Source: Nocardia sp. NBC_01327 (GTDB lineage Bacteria; Actinomycetota; Actinomycetes; Mycobacteriales; Mycobacteriaceae). From it: a stretch of DNA of 64,000 nucleotides. The position numbers were made by a program, and so were the translations under genes. The stretch is from contig NZ_CP108383.1 in the NCBI RefSeq assembly GCF_035958815.1, forward strand, positions 4,588,001-4,652,000. Reading direction: 5' to 3'. Positions 45,712 to 54,152 of the stretch are shown here, in pieces (within the stretch, counting starts at the first letter, position 1; each line of letters opens with the position of its first letter). The notes under the pieces were generated by a model that saw only the letters and a list, made by a program, of their open reading frames with translations, searched no databases and was not told the DNA's origin.

Positions 45712-45750
45712 GGAATAGTGCAGCAATCGAATAACTACCGTCCGCCAGGT
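45712..45750 (+). repeat. 39-base exact repeat, copy 2
   Basis: Identical to 8960-8998, same orientation, 36.7 kb away. As there, it lies at the 3' edge of a damaged coding sequence, here 89 bases before the antiporter start. Confidence 0.9.
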
Positions 45751-45838
45751 TCTCGCGAGATTGCGTGGTCCTCACCGAGCCTGCGCTCACCGTGCGATGT
45801 CGTCCTCGGTGCCGCTGTGAACGATTCGTGGCGTATCG

Positions 45839-47302
45839 ATGACTGACGTGGACCCCTTTGCGCTGGTTCTGCTGATCGCGTCACTGGTCGGGCTCGCTGC
45901 TGTGCTGTCGAGCCGGTTGGGCGCGTGGATTCCCATACCCGCACCGGCATTGTTTCTGGTGGGAGCGGCAGTAGCCTCCGATATCTGGCCGCGACTGGGC
46001 GAGGTGCCGGTCGGCCTCGTCGAACGAGTCGTCACCGTCGCCCTGGTGATCATCCTGTTCGACGGTGGAATGCAGATCGGGTGGCGCAGTCTGCGCACCA
46101 CGGCCGGGCCGATCGTATGGATCGGCGTGGTCGGAACGGTGTGCACGGCCGCGGCGCTCGCGGCCTGCGCGCACTTCGTATTCGGGCTGGACTGGCGCCT
46201 GGCATTGCTGCTCGGCACGGCCCTCTCGCCGACAGACCCGGCGGTGGTGTTCTCGGTGCTGGGGCGTCGTGAGATCACCGGCCGCAGCGGCGTTCTGCTG
46301 CAGGGGGAATCGGGAGCCAATGACCCGGTCGGCATCGCGCTGATGGTGGTGCTGTTGGGCAGCACCACTTTTCACGCCTCCGCGGTAGCCTCCGCGGTCG
46401 GGGTGTTCACGACGCAGATGCTGGTCGGCGCGGCGGTGGGTGGCCTCGGGGGCGCCGCACTGCTGTGGTTCATGCGGCGCATTCCGCTGCCGGCGGCGGG
46501 GTTGTACTCGGTGCGGGTGCTGATGTGCGCGCTGGCGATCTACGGGCTGGCGACCCTGGCGCACGGATCGGGGTTTCTCGCGGTCCTGGTGGCGGGAGTG
46601 GTGCTCGGTGATCGCCGCGCGCCGTTCAAGGCCGAGATCGTGCGCTTTCACTCGGCGTTGGCGAACCTGGCGGAGATCGTCGCGTTCATCATGCTGGGAC
46701 TGACAATCCAGCTCACCGGCGGCGAGGGCATTGCCGGTGGTGGCGCTTGGGTGATAGGGCTCGGATTGGCGGTGTTGCTGGCCTTCGTCATTCGGCCGGT
46801 CGTCATGGGCGCGCTGCTGTGGCGGGTCGATCTCACCGCGGGTGAACGATGGTTCGTGCTGTGGACCGGTCTCAAGGGCGCCGTGCCTATTCTGCTGGGC
46901 ACCTTCATCATCGATGCCGGCGTCAGCGGCGCACACCGGACTTACGAGATCATCTTCGTTGTCGTCGCGTTCTCGGTCATCGTGCAGGGCGCCGCGGTCC
47001 CCTTCCTCGCGCGCCGCCTCGGAGTGCCGGTGCGCGAAGTGAACCCGCGCCCTTGGGGGTTGGGCGTGCGGTTCGAACACGAGCCGGTCGGGTTGCATCG
47101 CCTCACCGTCGCTGCCGATTCGGAGGCCGACGGTATGGCAGTCGCCGATCTGCCCTCCGGCGCCTGGGTCAGCGTCATCATCCGCCGCGGGCATATGGTG
47201 CCCGTGACCGCCGAAGTGACGCTGCGGGCCGGCGATGAAGTGCTGTTGCAGGCGGATCCTGAAGCAGCAGAACGCGATATCGTCGCGCTCTTCACGCGGT
47301 AG
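45839..47302 (+). CDS. Cation:proton antiporter, CPA1 (NhaP2/CvrA) type with TrkA_C domain
   Basis: 487 residues. About 12 membrane helices; the CPA core motifs LLGTALSPTDPAVVFSVLG and GESGANDPVGIAL (with the ND pair that carries the cation site) are intact, followed by FIMLGLTIQ and LKGAVPILLGTF. Residues ~405-487 form a TrkA_C regulatory domain (VADLPSGAWVSVIIRRGHMV; LRAGDEVLLQADPEAAERD). It exchanges K+ or Na+ for H+ across the inner membrane. No clear ribosome site before ATG 45839. Monocistronic. Confidence 0.92.
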   Translation: MTDVDPFALVLLIASLVGLAAVLSSRLGAWIPIPAPALFLVGAAVASDIWPRLGEVPVGLVERVVTVALVIILFDGGMQIGWRSLRTTAGPIVWIGVVGTVCTAAALAACAHFVFGLDWRLALLLGTALSPTDPAVVFSVLGRREITGRSGVLLQGESGANDPVGIALMVVLLGSTTFHASAVASAVGVFTTQMLVGAAVGGLGGAALLWFMRRIPLPAAGLYSVRVLMCALAIYGLATLAHGSGFLAVLVAGVVLGDRRAPFKAEIVRFHSALANLAEIVAFIMLGLTIQLTGGEGIAGGGAWVIGLGLAVLLAFVIRPVVMGALLWRVDLTAGERWFVLWTGLKGAVPILLGTFIIDAGVSGAHRTYEIIFVVVAFSVIVQGAAVPFLARRLGVPVREVNPRPWGLGVRFEHEPVGLHRLTVAADSEADGMAVADLPSGAWVSVIIRRGHMVPVTAEVTLRAGDEVLLQADPEAAERDIVALFTR

Positions 47303-47345
47303 GTTCGCCGCACCGGACAATGTTCGCCCGTGAAACCAGCGTCGG

Positions 47346-47761
47346 TCAGGCGTGGATGGGTCTGCCGCTGGCCTTTCGGAAAATTGCCTCGACACCGAAG
47401 GACAGGGCGATCATCGCGACGAGGAACCTCACGGCTCCGAGACTGTTTTTGGCGATCAGCGCAGCCAGAGCCGCGAGGCAGGCAGTGGCGGCCAGCACGG
47501 AAATCCAAGGCGCCGACCCACGTTGGCGCGAGGTGCGGGCTTCGGCGGCGTTGACTAGGACTTCGACAGCAGCGCATACGAGCGCGCGGTCAGCAATGCC
47601 ACCAGCCCGGCGAGCAGGAATGCCACCGGCGCAGCACCTTTGGTGATCTGCACGGACAATCCCAGCACCGCGAAGATGCCACCACCCACCATGCCGCCGA
47701 TGCCGATCGCGACCACGCCCTACAGTCCGATCCGGCGGCTGGTGGGTGGGGGCGCCGGCAT
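47346..47761 (-). pseudogene. APC-family amino-acid permease, internal deletion remnant
   Basis: From ATG 47761: PAPPPTSRRIGL, then in-frame TAG, then GVVAIGIGGMVGGGIFAVLG and PVAFLLAGLVALLTARSYAL. That is helix 1-2 of an APC permease with its signature GGMVGGGIF loop. It stops at LLSKS. Immediately after, in another frame, comes the C-terminal helix pair (NAAEARTSRQRGSAPWISVL; SLGAVRFLVAMIALSFGVEA), ending with TGA at 47346. About 300 central residues are missing. The first stop is one C-to-T step from CAG. Confidence 0.8.
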
Positions 47762-48028
47762 TGTCAGAACCCGGGCAACGGTGCGTCGACCGGTCGATGC
47801 GTACCGGTACCGCCGCGGAGCCGTTGGTTGCTTTCGTGCGCTGTCAAGGCATGAACCGCAAATCAGGATCACAGAGGGTGCGACGTCACGCTCACCGTAC
47901 GGCCGGAAGCCGAGGAGATGGTGCTGTCTCGGCCGAGGGCGTAATCTTCCCGGCGCAGTTGGGGATAAGGCAGGCGAGGACCTCGGTGCGCATGGTCAAG
48001 CGCCCGTGCGGATCCGGTCCGCAAACGG

Positions 48029-48253
48029 CTAGCGGCCGACATCGGTCGAAGCGTGGGATCCACCGCCGGTGAGGCGGCACCGCATGCACGTCGGCTCGTG
48101 TCGGTGATTCATGTCGTAGGTCCAGTGCGAACACTGCCGGCACCGGACACAGACCGGCATGTCCGCGAGGTTGGCGAAGCCGATCATCAGCATCGCGACT
48201 GTCGCGAGCAGACCTATTGTGGCCAGTGATACGGCCAAGATTTCCAGCACCAT
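48029..48253 (-). CDS. Small membrane protein with a CxxC pair
   Basis: 74 residues: an N-terminal helix (VLEILAVSLATIGLLATVAM) and then CVRCRQCSHWTYDMNHRHEP and CMRC, a four- to five-cysteine, three-histidine tail that may bind zinc or iron. Membrane anchored, tail probably cytoplasmic. Transcribed in the same direction as the MarR gene upstream, with the ACTATG operator cluster between them. Function unknown. Confidence 0.6.
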   Translation of the reverse strand: MVLEILAVSLATIGLLATVAMLMIGFANLADMPVCVRCRQCSHWTYDMNHRHEPTCMRCRLTGGGSHASTDVGR

Positions 48254-48384
48254 GGGGCTCAGCTCCTCGAATGGGTTTCGGTTGCCGCGCGGGAATTCCC
48301 GCCTAACCGCCCCGAGCCCTTGGTGTGGTCACTCGTACCCTGCTGCCACACCCTGGAGCGTGCTTCCCGCTCTATCCGAAACAG

Positions 48385-48410
48385 GCACTATGCCATAGTT
48401 GCACTATGCC
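48385..48410. promoter_or_regulatory. ACTATG/CATAGT operator cluster
   Basis: GCACTATGCC occurs twice (48385-48394 and 48401-48410) as direct repeats 16 bases apart. Between them CATAGT makes two interleaved palindromes: ACTATG-C-CATAGT at 48387-48399 and CATAGT-TGC-ACTATG at 48394-48408. It lies about 30 bases after the MarR stop and 130 bases before the small membrane protein start. A site for the adjacent MarR protein is plausible. Confidence 0.5.
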
Positions 48411-48439
48411 TCGGTTTCATCTCGAAAGGAGACAGGGAA

Positions 48440-48925
48440 TCAGAGCTGATAGCTGTCGATATCGAGATCGGCGTGCGGTTCCCCGCCCGCGACGGTGAAC
48501 GCCGTCAGCGCGCGCACCAGACCGGATCGGTCCGCCTTCGGCATCTGCTGCACGACCGAGGCGATCTCGCGCCGCCGGTGCGCGGTGACCTCGTCGACCA
48601 CGCGGCGGCCGTGCTCGGTCAATTCGATGATGAGTTCGCGCCGCGAATCGGGATTGGGGTTGCGATCCACCAGATCTGCGACGACCAGTCGTTCGACCAT
48701 CCGCGCTGCGGTCGAAGGCTGCACGTTGAGTGCCCCGGCCAGTGTTACGACCTTCGACGGTCCTCTGGTCGACAGGATCACCATGGTCCGGAACTGCGGG
48801 ATGGTGAGAGAGTCGTCGACCAGTGCGATAGAGCGCGCCGACAGGGCGACGAGCAATCGGGACGCGGCCAGCAGCGCGTCGGTGATCTCATCGACGGACT
48901 CTCCGACCACCGCATCCTTCGCCAC
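48440..48925 (-). CDS. MarR family transcriptional regulator
   Basis: 161 residues. The winged helix is clear: LTIPQFRTMVILSTRGPSKV, TLAGALNVQPSTAARMVERL, then VVADLVDRNPNPDSRRELII, the wing with the conserved D-x-R-R. The dimerisation helices are at both ends. GTG 48925 is preferred because GGAGGT lies a few bases upstream; longer versions from GTG 48943 or ATG 48967 are possible. Divergence from other genes is absent, so the target may be the small gene downstream or itself. Confidence 0.88.
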   Translation of the reverse strand: MAKDAVVGESVDEITDALLAASRLLVALSARSIALVDDSLTIPQFRTMVILSTRGPSKVVTLAGALNVQPSTAARMVERLVVADLVDRNPNPDSRRELIIELTEHGRRVVDEVTAHRRREIASVVQQMPKADRSGLVRALTAFTVAGGEPHADLDIDSYQL

Positions 48926-49049
48926 CACAACTACCTCCGACACTCCGTGTTCACCGATTGGTCCCATCCTGCCGCGACGGCTGGGCCGGTGTACAACCGC
49001 ATCGCCGAAGTGATGGAATCGAATTCGGGCATACAGAGACTGTCGCACA

Positions 49050-49718
49050 TCATCGGGGGGTGCCGGGCCAAGGCTGGTACTCGTCCATCCCGTTCAACGG
49101 CTCGAGGTTGCCGCCGCTGGCCGGTAGCTCGGCTTTCCAGTCGGCATCGGCCCAGATCTCGATGACATGCAGGGAGTACAGGGTGCCGTCGTTGGTCTGC
49201 AGGGCAAGGTCCGCCTCCGCGCGATCGGCGGTGAAGGACAGCCAGCGGAACCCGGCGAAGTACGGGAGCGGAGACCCGGTGTCGAAGCCCGTGGCGATGC
49301 GATGGGTCGGGGGCTGGTCGGCGGGAGCGACGACGGCCATCGCGCGGGCGGCGGCGGGCCAATCGGTGTCGCTGGTTCCGGCGAGGCGGGCTTGGTGTTG
49401 CATCATGGCCATGACCGCCCCCTCCGGAGTGTGGCTGAATCCTGTTGCGGCGTCGCCGTGGACAGTGGCCGGACCCCACCGGTCGGAGGTGGGCAGTCGG
49501 GTTCCGTGCCACGGTCGCCAGGTGATCCAGTGGAACATCTCCAGCGAGACCGGGGTGGTATCGCCCGGACGCGGGGTATCGAGCACGGATTTCGCGGGCG
49601 CCGACGTCCCGCCGGCGGTGGGAGATGCACAGGCGACCGCGGTAGCGAGCAGGAGAGCCGCTGTGCCGCAACGGGTCAGCGTGTGAAGGCATTGAAAAGT
49701 ATTGTGGGCGTGTGTCAT
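49050..49718 (-). CDS. Putative lipoprotein, partner of the CtaG-like gene
   Basis: 222 residues. Signal: TRCGTAALLLATAVAC with a lipobox-like AVAC, so it is probably lipid-anchored on the outer face. The mature part is rich in Trp, Asp and Pro (EMFHWITWRPWHGTRLPTSD; DADWKAELPASGGNLEPLNG). Its ATG overlaps the stop of the CtaG-like gene (ATGA), so the two are coupled. No copper-binding Met/His cluster was seen beyond MAMMQHQ. Function unknown. Confidence 0.75.
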   Translation of the reverse strand: MTHAHNTFQCLHTLTRCGTAALLLATAVACASPTAGGTSAPAKSVLDTPRPGDTTPVSLEMFHWITWRPWHGTRLPTSDRWGPATVHGDAATGFSHTPEGAVMAMMQHQARLAGTSDTDWPAAARAMAVVAPADQPPTHRIATGFDTGSPLPYFAGFRWLSFTADRAEADLALQTNDGTLYSLHVIEIWADADWKAELPASGGNLEPLNGMDEYQPWPGTPR

Positions 49719-50704
49719 TGCGGAGTGTCCTTCTCGACGGGATCGGCCGGATTTCGAGACCGGCCGTGGAGTGCGGCCAACCGCGCGTTGTAGGCATCCA
49801 GCGCGGCTTGCTCGTCGTTGATGTCGGTGACGGCGGATGCGGATTCGCCGAGGGTGGCGCGCTGTCGGACGCCGTCGAGCCAAGGGCCCAGGCCGTGGTC
49901 GCCGGACCGGATCCATTGCGCGACAACGATGAGCATCAGCACCATCATCAATCCGTCACCGCCGACCCACATGATCACTCCGGCGGTGCTTTGATCGCTG
50001 AGTGCGGTCGGTCCCCAGGTGCGGGATGCGCCGTAGGCGGGCGCGAGTACGGTCGAGGACATCATCAGCGTGACGCCGACGAGGGTGTCGGGTCCGGTGC
50101 AGGCGGCCAGCACGATCAGCCGCAGTGGGTACGGGCGCGGCGGTTCGGTCGTCAGCTCGCCGCCGATCAGCGGTAGTAGCAGCAGATAGCCGCTGAGGAA
50201 ATACAAGGCCAGTTCGGCGTCGTGAATCCACATGTGTGTCGCCATGGCCTGCTGGAATCCGGTGAGATGGGTCAACAGCAGGACCGCACTGTAGAGCGGG
50301 AAGGTGAACCGCACCGAGATCAGAAACCGCAGCGGGCTGCGGGTGCGCAGCCGATCGATCATTGCCTGCATGCGTGGCCCTGATGTGCTGTGCACCAACC
50401 TGATCGGCTGCGCCCAGATGAACAGTGCAGGTACGACCATGATCATCAACAGGTGTACGACCATGTGCACCGCGAACAGAGTGTGCGCGTAGACCGCGAG
50501 CGCCCCGTTGGTCGTCAGCGCCAGGACTGCCAGTCCCGAGAACCAGCTCTCGATCCGCTCGCCCGGCCAAGGCCGGCCCTGACTTCGCGTTCGGCGTACC
50601 AGCCACGGGTAGATCACGGCGCAGGCGACGATCGCGACGTCGACGAACGGTGACAGCGTCCATGTCCTCAGTAGAACCTCGGGAGTGGGTGCTGAATCGC
50701 TCAT
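49715..50704 (-). CDS. Cytochrome c oxidase assembly protein, CtaG (caa3) family
   Basis: 329 residues with about eight membrane helices. Family signatures: VYAHTLFAVHMVVHLLMIMV, the HMxxH metal motif, PIRLVHSTSGP, HMWIHDAELALYFLSGYLLL and GVIMWVGGDGLMMVLMLIV. Such proteins help insert copper into cytochrome oxidase or import copper. ATG 50704 is preferred over ATG 50716 because the shared promoter-like motif ends at 50721. The upstream part of a longer frame is not protein-like. Confidence 0.88.
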   Translation of the reverse strand: MSDSAPTPEVLLRTWTLSPFVDVAIVACAVIYPWLVRRTRSQGRPWPGERIESWFSGLAVLALTTNGALAVYAHTLFAVHMVVHLLMIMVVPALFIWAQPIRLVHSTSGPRMQAMIDRLRTRSPLRFLISVRFTFPLYSAVLLLTHLTGFQQAMATHMWIHDAELALYFLSGYLLLLPLIGGELTTEPPRPYPLRLIVLAACTGPDTLVGVTLMMSSTVLAPAYGASRTWGPTALSDQSTAGVIMWVGGDGLMMVLMLIVVAQWIRSGDHGLGPWLDGVRQRATLGESASAVTDINDEQAALDAYNARLAALHGRSRNPADPVEKDTPQ

Positions 50705-50720
50705 CGCCGCCAACATAGAG

Positions 50721-50736
50721 GCAGTATGCAACAGTT
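50721..50736 (-). promoter_or_regulatory. Shared 16-base motif, copy 2 (promoter or operator)
   Basis: GCAGTATGCAACAGTT as at 33614-33629. Here it extends into the palindrome GCAAC-A-GTTGC (50728-50738). A related sequence (CAATAGTTGCAGTCTGCATG) lies at 50825-50844 on the ClC side of the divergent region. Confidence 0.5.
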
Positions 50737-50868
50737 GCTCACTGCGTGTGTTGAAAGGGTGGTCGGCGCCTCGCGTGCGTCGGTGTGGCCACCCGGGTGG
50801 CCACATCCGGATTGACGCACACTACAATAGTTGCAGTCTGCATGTTTATGGTTGTGATGAGGTTATAG

Positions 50869-52698
50869 ATGACAGCGACACAGGTCCCATCCGCTCGACG
50901 ATGGTCCCTACAGGCCCCGGCTCGTGTGCCGGTGGGGGAATGGTTACGCGGCAGCCGGGGCGGACTGGTGATTCTGGCAATCGTCATCGGTGCGGGCGCG
51001 GGCGGCGGCGCGATCGTATTCCGCTGGATGATCATCTCCTTCACCCGGCTTTTCTCCGGCCACGAGGACTACTCGGCGGCCGGTCACACCGCCAATCCGC
51101 ACGTGCCGTGGCTGGGGCCGTGGTTCGTACTGCTGGCGCCGGTGGTCGCCGGATTGATCTACGGCCCGTTGGTAACCCGGTTCGCACCGGAAGCGCGCGG
51201 GCACGGGGTGCCTGAGGTCATGTACGCCGTCGCCGCGCGCGGCGGCCGGATTCCGCCGCAGGTGACGATCGTCAAGGCGCTGGCCTCGGCGCTGTGTATC
51301 GGCGGCGGCGGGTCGGTCGGCAGAGAGGGGCCTATCGTGCAGATCGGCTCGGCCTGGGGCTCGAGTCTGGGCCGGCTGACTCGGATGCCGGAGAACCGGA
51401 TGCGAATCCTGGTGGCCTGCGGGGCGGCGGGCGGCATCGCGGCCACCTTCAACGCCCCGATCGCCGGTCCCTTCTTTGCGATGGAGCTGATTCTGCGCGA
51501 CTTCGCCGCCGAGTCCTTCAGTGCGGTGGTGCTGTCGAGTGTCACCGCGAGCGTCATCGGCCGGGCGGCGCTCGGCAATCACCCGTTCCTGGATCTGCCT
51601 GTGTTCTCACTGCATTCGGGGTGGGAATACCTGATCTTCGTTGTCCTGGGGATCGCCATCGGCACGGTCGGTGTCGGATTCACCCACATCCTGTACTGGA
51701 TCGAGGACGCTTGCGACTGGGCCTGGCGCGGCCCGGAGCGGTTGCGCCCGGCTGTGGGCGGGCTCGTGCTCGGCGGGGTGCTGCTGGTCTTACCGCAGAT
51801 GTACGGCGTCGGCTATCCGGTGCTGGCCCGCGCTATCGACGGCCGATATGTGCTGTGGATGTTACTGATCTTGATGGCGGGGAAGGTTATCGCCACCAGC
51901 CTCACCATCGGAATCGGCGGCTCCGGTGGGGTTTTCGCGCCCTCGCTGTTCATCGGGGCGATGGGCGGCACCGCGTTCGGTGTCGTCGTCCACGATCTGT
52001 TTCCCGGCGCCACGGCGTCGCCGGGAATGTACGGTCTGATCGGTATGGGAGCCGCCTTCGCCGGCGCCACCCGTGCGGCGATCACCGCAGTGATCATCCT
52101 GTTCGAGCTGACCGGCGAATACAGCATCATCCTGCCGCTGATGCTCGCGGTCGTCGCGGCGACCGGGGTGTCGCGATTGCTGTCGAAGGAAACCATCTAC
52201 ACCCTCAAGCTGACCCGTCGTGGTGTGAATCTCGATGCGGCACACCATGGTTCGGTTGCTCTTCTGCAGAAGTCCACCGTCGGATCGGTGATGGAATCGA
52301 TGCCTGAGCCGATCTCTGCCGCCGTTCCGCTCACTGCGGCGAACCATGTTGTGTGGATGTCGGCCAACGGAATTCTGCCAGTGGTCGGCGCGGATCAGAG
52401 GTATCACGGCTGCGTCACCGCACGCTCGGTGGCAGAGGCGCTGTCGGACCCCGAATCCGACCACGAGACCGTGAGCGACGTCGCCATCATGCCGGCGAAG
52501 GTTACCGAAAGCGCTTCTCTCGCAGAGGCGCTCGACGCTCTCAGTGGCGCCGAAGGGACCGGTATACCCGTCCTCGACCGCGACGGCAGCTCCGTTGTCG
52601 GCTGGTTGACCTACCGCGCCGTCCTCGCCGCATTGCAGGGCTCTCGCGGTGCGCCGCCTCGGGTGATCGAACAGGAATCGGCGGTGCCGTCCGCATAG
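50869..52698 (+). CDS. ClC-family chloride channel/antiporter with CBS domains
   Basis: 609 residues. The selectivity-filter motifs are present: GGGSVGREGPIVQIGSAWGS (GREGP), AAGGIAATFNAPIAGPFFAM, and IGGSGGVFAPSLFIGAMGG (GGSGGxFxPxL). The gating glutamate is the E of GREGP. Two CBS motifs occupy residues ~460-595 (VGSVMESMPEPISAAVPLTA; PVLDRDGSSVVGWLTYRAVL). Functions as a Cl-/H+ exchanger or channel in the membrane. Divergent from the CtaG-like operon. Confidence 0.93.
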   Translation: MTATQVPSARRWSLQAPARVPVGEWLRGSRGGLVILAIVIGAGAGGGAIVFRWMIISFTRLFSGHEDYSAAGHTANPHVPWLGPWFVLLAPVVAGLIYGPLVTRFAPEARGHGVPEVMYAVAARGGRIPPQVTIVKALASALCIGGGGSVGREGPIVQIGSAWGSSLGRLTRMPENRMRILVACGAAGGIAATFNAPIAGPFFAMELILRDFAAESFSAVVLSSVTASVIGRAALGNHPFLDLPVFSLHSGWEYLIFVVLGIAIGTVGVGFTHILYWIEDACDWAWRGPERLRPAVGGLVLGGVLLVLPQMYGVGYPVLARAIDGRYVLWMLLILMAGKVIATSLTIGIGGSGGVFAPSLFIGAMGGTAFGVVVHDLFPGATASPGMYGLIGMGAAFAGATRAAITAVIILFELTGEYSIILPLMLAVVAATGVSRLLSKETIYTLKLTRRGVNLDAAHHGSVALLQKSTVGSVMESMPEPISAAVPLTAANHVVWMSANGILPVVGADQRYHGCVTARSVAEALSDPESDHETVSDVAIMPAKVTESASLAEALDALSGAEGTGIPVLDRDGSSVVGWLTYRAVLAALQGSRGAPPRVIEQESAVPSA

Positions 52699-52779
52699 TC
52701 GTTCGCGGCGGTGTGATTCGGAGGAGGATCCGAATCATGCGCAATGCATCTATTGCACAGTGCCACTTTCGCTGTTAGT

Positions 52780-52795
52780 TTGGGCATATGCCCAA
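52780..52795. promoter_or_regulatory. Palindromic operator upstream of the TetR-ABC operon
   Basis: TTGGGCATATGCCCAA is a perfect 16-base palindrome 27 bases before the TetR start. It is the likely autoregulatory site of that repressor. Confidence 0.7.
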
Positions 52796-52822
52796 GGTGA
52801 TTGTCCAATCGGAGGAGGTTCG

Positions 52823-53440
52823 GTGGTCACCGCAGCAGAGCAAGGCCGCGAGACCCGCACGCGCCTGATGGCCGCAGCGGTCGAGCTCGTCGCCGAACTC
52901 GGCTGGGGTGCGGTGACCACACGACTGGTTGCCGAACGAGCGGGTGTGCGGCCGGGACTGGTGCACTACCACTTCTCGTCGGTGACCGACCTCCTGATCG
53001 ACGCCTCGGTGCACACGGCCAGGTGTGAGTACGAGTCGGTCATGGTGGGTGTGCTGGCGGTTCCGGGGCCGGACGCGATGCGCGGGATGCTCACCGCGAT
53101 CAGCTCGTACACCTCCGCCGACCCGATGACGGTGGCGATGACGGAGATGATGCTGGCCGCGACCCGCCACGAGCGGCTCCGGGCCGAACTGGGGCAACTG
53201 GTGGCGGAGGCGCGGGCGGTGCTGGCGCGCTGGTTTCGCGACAACAGTGCGGTGCCGGATCCGGAAGCGACGGCCGCGGTGGTGGTGGCGTTGCTCGACG
53301 GACTGATTCTGCACCGGCTGATGGATCCGAGTTTGGGTGCGGTGGATGTGACGGGCCCGCTGCTGCGCGCGGCGGGATTGACCGAAAGCCGAGCGAGCGA
53401 AGGACTGTCGGATGAACGAGCCGGACCCGACCAAAGTTGA
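52823..53440 (+). CDS. TetR family regulator of the ABC exporter operon
   Basis: 205 residues from GTG 52823, behind a strong GGAGGAGG site. HTH: TRTRLMAAAVELVAELGWGA, TTRLVAERAGVRPGLVHYHF. The C-terminal ligand domain is helical with LLDGLILHRLMDP. It overlaps the ATPase gene by 29 bases, so it controls its own operon from the palindrome upstream. The substrate of the exporter is probably its ligand (inference). Confidence 0.9.
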   Translation: MVTAAEQGRETRTRLMAAAVELVAELGWGAVTTRLVAERAGVRPGLVHYHFSSVTDLLIDASVHTARCEYESVMVGVLAVPGPDAMRGMLTAISSYTSADPMTVAMTEMMLAATRHERLRAELGQLVAEARAVLARWFRDNSAVPDPEATAAVVVALLDGLILHRLMDPSLGAVDVTGPLLRAAGLTESRASEGLSDERAGPDQS

Positions 53441-54152
53441 TGACCCCCGCGGTGGATTCACGCTGAGCGGGGTGAACAAGACCTACGGCACCGGTGAGGC
53501 CGCGGTGCACGCCCTCATCGACGTCGACCTCGGCATCCGGCCGGGGGAGCTGGTTGTGGTCCTCGGCGCCAGTGGTTCGGGAAAGACCACACTGCTCAAT
53601 GTCATCGGCGGCATAGAAGGTGCCGACAACGGTTCGGTAATCGTTGCGGGGCAGCAGATCTCGGGACGTCCACCGTCCGCTCTGGGGGAGTTCCGGCGGG
53701 ACCATATCGGATTCGTCTTCCAGTTCTTCAACCTCATCCCGACCCTCACCGCGCGCGAGAACGTCGAGGTCATCGTCGAGCTGACCGGCCGCGGTGATCG
53801 CCGTCAGATACCGGAGTTGCTGGCCGCGGTCGGATTGGCCGATCGCGCCGATCATTTCCCGGCGCAGCTGTCGGGTGGCCAGCAACAGCGGGTGTCCATC
53901 GCACGAGCCCTGGAGACCGACCCGGACCTGCTGCTGGCGGACGAACCCACCGGCGCGCTGGACGTCGCTACCGGGCAGGGTGTGCTCGCCCTGCTGCAAC
54001 AGACCAGTCGCGCCGGTCGGGGCGTCGTGATGGTCACCCACAACGAGGTCGTCGCCGGGATCGCCGATCGGGTGATCCGGATGCGGGACGGGCGCGTGGT
54101 CTCCGACGAAGTCGTCGCGAATCCCGTTGCCGCCACCACCATTCAGTGGTGA
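53412..54152 (+). CDS. ABC transporter ATP-binding protein, LolD/MacB type
   Basis: 246 residues. Walker A GASGSGKTT (52-60), Q-loop FVFQFFNLIPTLTARENVE, signature LSGGQQQRVSIARAL, Walker B DLLLADEPTGALD, and the H-loop VTHNEV. This subfamily drives mechanotransmission-type exporters with FtsX-like permeases, as encoded immediately downstream with a GTGA overlap at 54149-54152. Confidence 0.94.
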   Translation: MNEPDPTKVDDPRGGFTLSGVNKTYGTGEAAVHALIDVDLGIRPGELVVVLGASGSGKTTLLNVIGGIEGADNGSVIVAGQQISGRPPSALGEFRRDHIGFVFQFFNLIPTLTARENVEVIVELTGRGDRRQIPELLAAVGLADRADHFPAQLSGGQQQRVSIARALETDPDLLLADEPTGALDVATGQGVLALLQQTSRAGRGVVMVTHNEVVAGIADRVIRMRDGRVVSDEVVANPVAATTIQW

